From contig CAIUMO010000019.1 in NCBI GenBank assembly GCA_903900345.1, positions 1 through 36,998 on the forward strand: a stretch of 36,998 nt of DNA, read 5' to 3'. Origin of the DNA: an uncultured bacterium. GTDB taxonomy: Bacteria; Patescibacteriota; Saccharimonadia; Saccharimonadales; Saccharimonadaceae. The position numbers and the translations under genes are program-made. Positions 33,088-36,998 of the stretch are shown here, piece by piece (the stretch's first letter is position 1; the number at the start of each line of letters is the position of its first letter). Under the pieces are notes generated by a model. That model ran no database searches, had not been told where the DNA came from, and saw only the letters and a program-made list of their open reading frames with translations.

Positions 33088-33375
33088 CTACTTTATTACC
33101 CATTTGTTATATTCTTGATGCGTACCAATTTTTATTACTTGAATCACACCGGTTTTATATGCAATTTTTACCCATAGCCTATATTTATTGCCAGCTATGT
33201 TGAAAATGGTATTGCCTCCACCTGGCGTATCGGCTTTTGGGTATCTTGCCTTAAGCTCCATGGGGTTTTGCCACTTTGCGTTAGTAGCCTCATTCTGCCA
33301 AGAGTTAATTGACTTGGCGGAATCTGCATGGAATCGCGTAAAGTCGTCTAGCGCTTTTTTACCTAATACCTTCAT
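33088..33375 (-). CDS. higB: HigB-family toxin
   Basis: 95 aa RelE-superfamily mRNA interferase of the HigB (PF09907) type: MKVLGKKALDDFTRFHADS, then SINSWQNEATNAKW, LKARYPKAD and NTIFNIAGNKYRLWVKIAYKTGVIQVIKIGTH, the characteristic beta-sheet core. It cleaves mRNA, probably on the ribosome. It precedes the antitoxin gene, as is usual for higBA. A TATACG-like -10 lies 9 nt before the ATG, with a palindrome further upstream for autorepression. Confidence 0.9.
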   Translation of the reverse strand: MKVLGKKALDDFTRFHADSAKSINSWQNEATNAKWQNPMELKARYPKADTPGGGNTIFNIAGNKYRLWVKIAYKTGVIQVIKIGTHQEYNKWVIK

Positions 33376-33402
33376 TTTATTTTGCGTATAGTCCTTTATG
33401 TG

Positions 33403-33417
33403 TTCCCATGTAGGGAA
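33403..33417 (-). promoter_or_regulatory. Candidate operator of the higB operon
   Basis: Inverted repeat TTCCC-ATGTA-GGGAA, 28 nt before higB and overlapping where a -35 would lie. A natural binding site for the HigA helix-turn-helix (inference). Confidence 0.45.
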
Positions 33418-33475
33418 TAATACTACTAGCAGGTTGGTGTGTCAAGATATTTCGTATAAAATACCAAGATTGTCA

Positions 33476-33481
33476 TATAAT
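33476..33481 (+). promoter_or_regulatory. -10 box of the small XRE gene
   Basis: TATAAT 8 nt before the ATG at 33490. An ATG at 33484 is only 2 nt away and so would precede the transcription start, which decides the start codon. Confidence 0.5.
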
Positions 33482-33489
33482 ATATGTAT

Positions 33490-33702
33490 ATGCCGAATAA
33501 AACCTCGCTATACATTGGACGTCAACTACATTCTGCTCGTAAACGAAGTGGATTAACGCAAGGTGAAGTAGCCAGACAAGCCGGTACCGAGTCTAATTAT
33601 TATGCCAAGCTCGAACGTGGTGAATCTGTACCATCGATTAAAATGCTTGAAAAAATCGTCAAAGCTCTTGGTATAAAATCGTCTGACGTTTTGCCGTTTT
33701 AA
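33490..33702 (+). CDS. Small XRE-family transcriptional regulator
   Basis: 70 aa from MPNKTSLYIGRQL. It is one helix-turn-helix domain of the phage repressor type (RQLHSARKRSGLTQGEVARQAG, ESNYYAKLERGESVPSIKMLEKIVKALG) and nothing else. Divergent from the higB operon with about 110 nt between start codons, so it may control that promoter, its own, or the island's transfer genes. No partner toxin is adjacent on its strand. Confidence 0.88.
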   Translation: MPNKTSLYIGRQLHSARKRSGLTQGEVARQAGTESNYYAKLERGESVPSIKMLEKIVKALGIKSSDVLPF

Positions 33703-33815
33703 TTATTTCTGGCATATTTTTTAGTTCATATGCAGTAATACGTTGGGATTATGTATATTTAAATTGCATGCTTCTTGGCGGTGTTTCTATGTTATTATTA
33801 CAAACCCAAAACCTA

Positions 33816-33821
33816 TATACT
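33816..33821 (+). promoter_or_regulatory. -10 box of the HNH-like gene
   Basis: TATACT, 6 nt before the ATG at 33828. It supports this start over the longer frame opening at 33768. Confidence 0.45.
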
Positions 33822-33827
33822 TATAGA

Positions 33828-34754
33828 ATGAATAGCGATAGATGGAAAATTGTTACAAAAGACCCATCAATTATGAATGATGAGATTGATCGGTTATTTA
33901 ATGATGGATTGGCGGCAGCTCCAAGTAATTATCTGAATGAGGATGTGATTGCAATGTTACCAAAAAAAGCTGTGACTGGAATTTGCAGAATTTGTGGCAA
34001 CACTAATGTATTAACGAAAGAGCATATACCCTTACGCAGCAGCGGCAACAAAGATAGGTCTACTAGCTATAGTTTGTCGCAATGGTTGGAAAACAAGAAT
34101 ATTGAAAATATGGGCAAAGGTAAGGTAACTCAAGGTGGCATCTACGGTTTTACTCTTTGTCGAGACTGTAATAGTGCTACTGGTGCTAAGTATGGTAATG
34201 AGTATAAGGATTGGTCGCATAGCGGAGTACTTGCATTGCAATCAATACCCTTGGATGAAATAAATGGCAGAGTCGGACCATTTGCCCAAAAAATTCAGTT
34301 TGGTACGAAGAATAAACCTGTTAATCCGGGCGCAATGGTTAGACAAGTTATATCAATGATGTGTAGCCTCAGTGGCACATGGGACATTGCTGGCATGTAC
34401 CCTGACATTAGAAAAATACTTCTTGGCGGAGAATCGATCGCGTTACCGGCTGAACTTGATTTGGGAATGGTGTTATATGCAGGACCCAGGTCACGAATAG
34501 TTGGCCCACAATTGAAAGTTGATGTTAAAACAATGACTTGGCAATGGGTGATGGAAATGGCATATCCGCCTTTTGCTTTTCAGATGGTATTGGCTAGTAG
34601 TACAAAAGCAACACTCAACGGTATAGTTATGAATGAGTGGTCTTTGAAAAAAACCAAAGAGCCCATGGTATTTATGGGTGAAATTGAGGTTGGTTTTGGA
34701 TGGAGCCCATACCCAGCGGACTATAGGACACTTTACGCGATTAACAAAGATTAA
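33828..34754 (+). CDS. HNH-endonuclease-like zinc protein
   Basis: 308 aa. Residues 53-56 (CRICG) and 111-114 (CRDCN) form two CxxC pairs around TKEHIPLRSSG (His66), the layout of HNH/McrA-like zinc-bound nucleases with the DH/EH catalytic pair and a later Asn (CNSATGAKYG). The C-terminal 190 residues have no recognisable domain (ALQSIPLDEINGRVGPF ... MAYPPFAFQMVLAS ... GFGWSPYPADY). The frame opens 20 codons upstream, but the -10 box favours the ATG at 33828. In this setting it is a plausible restriction-type or toxin nuclease; the exact family is not identified. Confidence 0.65.
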   Translation: MNSDRWKIVTKDPSIMNDEIDRLFNDGLAAAPSNYLNEDVIAMLPKKAVTGICRICGNTNVLTKEHIPLRSSGNKDRSTSYSLSQWLENKNIENMGKGKVTQGGIYGFTLCRDCNSATGAKYGNEYKDWSHSGVLALQSIPLDEINGRVGPFAQKIQFGTKNKPVNPGAMVRQVISMMCSLSGTWDIAGMYPDIRKILLGGESIALPAELDLGMVLYAGPRSRIVGPQLKVDVKTMTWQWVMEMAYPPFAFQMVLASSTKATLNGIVMNEWSLKKTKEPMVFMGEIEVGFGWSPYPADYRTLYAINKD

Positions 34755-34805
34755 AATAACAAAACTCTTAAAATATTATCTCTTTATAGGCCACCATAAA
34801 CGGCG

Positions 34806-34811
34806 TATAAT
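34806..34811 (+). promoter_or_regulatory. -10 box upstream of the candidate structured RNA
   Basis: TATAAT with no start codon nearby (next plausible gene start more than 200 nt away), unlike the leaderless promoters around it. It would give a long untranslated leader or an ncRNA starting near 34818. Confidence 0.5.
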
Positions 34812-34874
34812 ACACCTAGAACTTTAACAGATTAAGTTATTCACCTAGCACTTACTATGAAGCCTGCTCCATAA

Positions 34875-34936
34875 GGACGCCCTAGGCCACCGGTGCTTTG
34901 CATTACAGAGCATCGCTGGTCGCGTGCGTCCTGGCC
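34875..34936 (+). ncRNA. Candidate pseudoknotted structured RNA
   Basis: GGACGC (34875-34880) pairs with GCGTCC (34926-34931); GGCCA (34885-34889) pairs with TGGCC (34932-34936). The order makes a pseudoknot. Inside, ACCGG pairs with CTGGT and TGCTTTG with CAGAGCA around loop CATTA. A downstream hairpin ATGTAA-CTTTTAT-TTACAT (about 34958-34976) follows. Whether it is an ncRNA or a 5' leader for the 31-aa and 231-aa genes is open. It matches no RNA family I can name. Confidence 0.4.
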
Positions 34937-35032
34937 ATTAGCGTAAATGCGAACATTAATGTAACTTTTATTTACATCCAAAATACTTCTAACCGATGCA
35001 ACGTTGTTGTGTCAGAGAAAAAAGAGGCGACA

Positions 35033-35128
35033 ATGAAAACAGATGTAAGTTTTGAAGCTATTGCAGCTTCGCACAAGAAATCAGAGAGAATTGCAACTAT
35101 AATTACGCAATGGCTGCTAAGTAAATAA
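35033..35128 (+). CDS. Possible 31-aa peptide downstream of the structured RNA
   Basis: MKTDVSFEAIAASHKKSERI and 11 more residues, amphipathic. A ribosome-site-like AGAGG lies 7 nt before the ATG. The frame is open further upstream but crosses the structured RNA. It could be a leader or small toxin-like peptide; weakly supported. Confidence 0.3.
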   Translation: MKTDVSFEAIAASHKKSERIATIITQWLLSK

Positions 35129-35156
35129 CTTAATATAACGGACATCTTAAAAGAAA

Positions 35157-35162
35157 TATAAC
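35157..35162 (+). promoter_or_regulatory. -10-like box of the 231-aa gene
   Basis: TATAAC, 6 nt before the ATG at 35169; same spacing as other leaderless starts here, but a weaker hexamer. Confidence 0.35.
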
Positions 35163-35168
35163 AATCGT

Positions 35169-35864
35169 ATGTTGCTGAAAGATATTGTGGCAGAATATGG
35201 ACCACTCAAAATCCGACCGTACCTTTCGGCGGAAAGGGCATTTCTTGGATTTATAGAAGATTTGAATGAATTTAATGCAGTATCGTTGCACAAATCATTC
35301 TTACGGGAAGGGCCAAAAGATGTGGAGTCTGGCTTGCGACCACGAGAAATATTGGGATTAGTCATAGTGGCAAATATGGCTATGTTTCTGACTGATGACG
35401 TATGGGTTCCAGGATATCTTACGGATGTCAACGGCAAAGAACTTCCGGAAGATGTAGCGCATGACGGAGTGATACAATGCATATCTGGTCCTCGAAAAGG
35501 CTCTATAATGCATTTTGAACAAGCGCTCACTACCTCGTTAGCTCATAATGCTATGCCTGACGACATTGAGGCTGCTATCCTAATGGAAGCTGGACGCAAA
35601 TCGGAACGTGGAATTAAATACACTGACGGTATGGCACTTATCGTGATGGTGGATTATCCCGGGGAGCTTAGTGATTTACGGAAACTCGCAGCCGATATTT
35701 CAGATTCGAATTACAAAACCATCTATTTGATTGCCAACACGTCTGAAAAGCTCAAAGACTTTGTGTGCGTGATACTTAAGAGCCCAGGTGATACTTTAGG
35801 TTCTATCGATGTGAACTTTAATCGTCCGGATGGAAGACCTGATATCGATAGAAAGCTTAAGTAA
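35169..35864 (+). CDS. Hypothetical protein, 231 aa
   Basis: Not recognised. Soluble, no signal peptide or TM segment. The N-terminal half is helical (MLLKDIVAEYGPLKIRPYLS, LRPREILGLVIVANMAMFL). The C-terminal half alternates short hydrophobic strands and helices (GMALIVMVDYPGELSDLRKL, SNYKTIYLIANTSEKLKDFV), as in a Rossmann-like or nuclease-like fold. Asp/Glu in MVDYPGE could be functional, but no catalytic motif can be named. It lies downstream of the candidate structured RNA and is convergent with a 65-aa gene (2-nt gap). As part of the island it may be a defence component. Confidence 0.65.
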   Translation: MLLKDIVAEYGPLKIRPYLSAERAFLGFIEDLNEFNAVSLHKSFLREGPKDVESGLRPREILGLVIVANMAMFLTDDVWVPGYLTDVNGKELPEDVAHDGVIQCISGPRKGSIMHFEQALTTSLAHNAMPDDIEAAILMEAGRKSERGIKYTDGMALIVMVDYPGELSDLRKLAADISDSNYKTIYLIANTSEKLKDFVCVILKSPGDTLGSIDVNFNRPDGRPDIDRKLK

Positions 35865-35866
35865 AT

Positions 35867-36064
35867 TTACTCTAATGTTTTCTCGTAAGCTTCGTACATA
35901 GCTTCAATATCATCTGGATTATTTTGGGCAATTTTGGCAAGCCCAGATTTGATATATTCTAACATCGCACGAGCATATTCGCGATTGGCGCGTTCTGGAT
36001 GATAAATCTTCATATAGCGAATAACTGCATCGATATTTTCTTCAGTAATTTTATAGTCACTCAT
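35867..36064 (-). CDS. Small hypothetical protein, 65 aa
   Basis: Acidic helical protein (SDYKITEENIDAVIRYMKIY, then REYARAMLEYIKSGLAKIA and IEAMYEAYEKTLE). No named family recognised; it resembles small antitoxin-like or regulatory helical proteins only in size and charge. It begins 8 nt after the PLD-like gene on the same strand, and a TATAAT within the end of that gene, 11 nt before this ATG, could give it separate expression. Possible partner of the PLD-like nuclease (inference). Confidence 0.6.
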   Translation of the reverse strand: MSDYKITEENIDAVIRYMKIYHPERANREYARAMLEYIKSGLAKIAQNNPDDIEAMYEAYEKTLE

Positions 36065-36072
36065 AATTAACC

Positions 36073-36531
36073 CTAATTATACCACTTCGACATCTTTACA
36101 AACTTTATTAACTGATTAGTATATTCAGTTGATTCGGTGCGGCGCATTATTTCACAACTGTTTGATTGTGATAGGATATTCAGACTACCTTCCCAGACAG
36201 TATTATCTATAATAGCCAACTTGCGGTGCAGACCGGAAGTGTAAAACACGTCAGCGCCAATATCTTGCAGCAAAGACACACATTCTAGCGCCTGATTTTT
36301 CATAAAAAATTCGTGTTCAACTGGGTTGCGTGTATTGACGATAATTTTTACTTTGTGTCTCGCGGCTTTTTTAAGTAGCGGGTATATAACGGCAAATCGT
36401 TTTGTGGTAATAAATGGACTTTCGATAATTACACGGCGTTTTGCGCGCTTTATGTCTTTTACGAATGCTTCATAAAACGTATTATCATTAAATAAATGCG
36501 ATGTGGTGTAGGTTTTATTCCTTAGAAACAT
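36073..36531 (-). CDS. PLD-like (HKD) nuclease-family protein, single motif
   Basis: 152 aa phospholipase-D-superfamily domain. One complete HKD motif is visible: His102, Lys104 and Asp109 in LHRKLAIIDN, then WEGSLN. Early strands (RRVIIESPFITTKR; VKIIVNTRNP) fit the fold. One HKD per chain means it should work as a dimer, like Nuc-type endonucleases; non-specific DNA cleavage or a restriction role is likely, lipid hydrolysis unlikely. A strong Shine-Dalgarno (GGAGG) lies 6 nt before the ATG, inside the end of an upstream reading frame (17-nt overlap), so it was probably translated together with a gene that is now truncated. Confidence 0.8.
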   Translation of the reverse strand: MFLRNKTYTTSHLFNDNTFYEAFVKDIKRAKRRVIIESPFITTKRFAVIYPLLKKAARHKVKIIVNTRNPVEHEFFMKNQALECVSLLQDIGADVFYTSGLHRKLAIIDNTVWEGSLNILSQSNSCEIMRRTESTEYTNQLIKFVKMSKWYN

Positions 36532-36622
36532 TGTCTGCCTCCATCAAATCGTCAATGCCGAGCTTTTCAAGTCTGTCGCTTAATACCTCAAAAGATTTCC
36601 AGGCGCTTTTCCACGAGTTCAC
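36515..36622 (-). pseudogene. C-terminal remnant of a gene upstream of the PLD-like gene
   Basis: About 35 codons (SWKSAWKSFEVLSDRLEKLG, then IDDLMEADNVSKE) with protein-like composition, ending over the PLD gene start in a coupled overlap. Upstream, the frame runs straight into the terminator palindrome and tRNA-like fragment, so the 5' part seems lost. A GTG at 36620-36622 could still start a short peptide. Confidence 0.4.
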
Positions 36623-36663
36623 CAAAGTAAAATACCCATCGGATGATGGGTATTTTACTTTGG
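36622..36663. terminator. Long perfect palindrome, bidirectional terminator
   Basis: 19-bp perfect stem CCAAAGTAAAATACCCATC / GATGGGTATTTTACTTTGG with loop GGAT. Same style as the tRNA terminators at 8361 and 9725, which also start at a CCA end. Confidence 0.85.
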
Positions 36664-36700
36664 TGGCGTCCCGTGGAATTGAATCCGGATTGCCAGATGT
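36664..36700 (-). repeat. Degenerate tRNA-Glu 3'-half-like sequence, inverted
   Basis: On the minus strand, CTGGCAATCCGG, then TTC, ATTCC and, after the same spacing, CACCA align without gaps to the 3' half of tRNA-Glu (about 28 of 37 positions, counting the CCA shared with the palindrome at 36661-36663). T-stem pairing is broken, so it is not a working tRNA. It is oriented opposite to the tRNA-Glu at 23948. Confidence 0.5.
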
Positions 36701-36712
36701 CAAGACGGGTGA

Positions 36713-36768
36713 GCAGTGCAAGTCTGCACTGCGCAAGGCCGGAAGCCGGATCATATCATACGATATGA
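36713..36768. repeat. Cluster of short hairpins near the right end of the island
   Basis: GCAGTGCA-AGTC-TGCACTGC (36713-36732), CCGG-AAG-CCGG (36739-36749) and TCATATC-ATAC-GATATGA (36751-36768), all perfect. Together with the terminator and tRNA-like piece they fill 36622-36768. No gene is seen between 36623 and 36843. Confidence 0.7.
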
Positions 36769-36843
36769 CCGACTGAGGCGGGGTAGCGAAAAATTCGGAA
36801 CGAATTTTATCGTGACCGATTCCCAACTATAGTGACTGTCGTT

Positions 36844-36998
36844 TTATCTCGTCTCGCTGCTACTCATCGCCACCGTAAAACAAAAAGTACTGCCTTCGCC
36901 AACCTTGCTTTTAACCCAAATCGTTCCACCTAGCTTTTCCACTAGTTCCTTACAGATAGCCAAGCCTAATCCAGTGCCGCTAGTCTGTCGTTGTAGAT
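36844..36998 (-). CDS. Histidine kinase, C-terminal fragment
   Basis: The last 51 codons of a sensor kinase, cut by the right window edge. The ATPase G2 box [20 protein letters not shown], then the final strands [19 protein letters not shown], are clear, and the protein ends shortly after (SSSETR). A third histidine kinase in the window, most similar in this part to the 7TM kinase at 16709-18877. It marks the return to ordinary chromosomal genes after the island. Confidence 0.9.
   Translation of the reverse strand, partial: LQRQTSGTGLGLAICKELVEKLGGTIWVKSKVGEGSTFCFTVAMSSSETR

Noticed and set aside
34818-35128. tmRNA or another standard housekeeping RNA
   Set aside because: No tRNA-like ends with CCA, no tag-peptide frame with an Ala-Ala end, and no SRP or RNase P signature could be recognised.
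34898-35128. 76-aa plus-strand frame as a whole gene
   Set aside because: Its first half crosses the pseudoknotted RNA stems and has no start signal; only the last 31 codons have a possible ribosome site.
36664-36745. A functional tRNA on the minus strand
   Set aside because: The T-loop and CCA spacing fit, but the T-stem does not pair and no matching 5' acceptor strand or anticodon arm is found, so it is at most a remnant.
1-36998. CRISPR array or cas genes
   Set aside because: No regularly spaced direct repeats with unique spacers; the repeats seen are inverted pairs or protein modules.
1-36998. UGA recoded as Gly (Absconditabacteria/Gracilibacteria code)
   Set aside because: TGA ends several genes at natural family lengths and the glycine-rich proteins use GGN codons, so the standard code fits.

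Overview
The window looks like chromosome of a Candidate Phyla Radiation (Patescibacteria) bacterium, most likely a Saccharibacteria (TM7) relative. This rests on gene content and style, not on a marker gene: type IV prepilins with glycine-rich tails, an LPxTG-type surface protein, phosphoketolase instead of a visible glycolytic cluster, tRNA genes with encoded CCA, a replication-relaxation protein and a recombinase whose 3' end runs into a tRNA. TGA, TAA and TAG all act as stops, so the standard code applies (no Gracilibacteria-type UGA recoding). Many genes have a -10 box only 6-10 nt before the start codon, so leaderless transcripts seem common.

Layout. (1) 1-7105, minus strand: four prepilin-like genes (the leftmost cut by the window). 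They carry large surface domains: tandem glycine-rich modules, a discoidin-like plus formylglycine-generating-enzyme/C-type-lectin-like domain whose 3' end looks like a diversity-generating-retroelement variable region, and a fibrinogen-like domain inserted in a glycine-rich module. (2) 7146-9760: murB, tRNA-Arg, uppP, a GIY-YIG gene overlapping tRNA-Lys; two identical double-hairpin repeats lie here. (3) 9834-20896: core and membrane genes: an unknown membrane protein, phosphoketolase divergent from folD, a polyprenyl synthase / UbiA-family prenyltransferase / 7TM histidine kinase operon, an orphan receiver and a second, paralogous histidine kinase. (4) 20996-23700: an LPxTG-type DUF11-like surface protein and an unrecognised single-TM protein gene whose DNA is packed with short perfect inverted repeats and preceded by a structured leader that can sequester its Shine-Dalgarno sequence. 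(5) 23948-36800: an accessory island starting at tRNA-Glu. It has a serine recombinase reading into the tRNA, a replication-relaxation protein, a single-chain nuclease-methyltransferase, an sce7726-family protein, a higB / higA-ImmA / beta-family operon, a small XRE regulator, an HNH-like protein, a candidate structured RNA, unknown genes and a PLD-like protein. It ends near a terminator and a degenerate tRNA-like fragment in inverted orientation. (6) 36844-36998: the C-terminus of another histidine kinase.

Functionally, the left half concerns the cell surface (pili, wall precursor recycling and synthesis, sortase substrate) and sensing, fitting an epibiotic or host-attached life style. The right third is a horizontally acquired defence/toxin-antitoxin island. 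The least explained items are the hairpin-saturated gene with its leader (22401-23700), the probable DGR-diversified prepilin (3546-5087), the higBA-ImmA-beta/sce7726 module (30154-33375) and the pseudoknotted RNA candidate (34875-34936).
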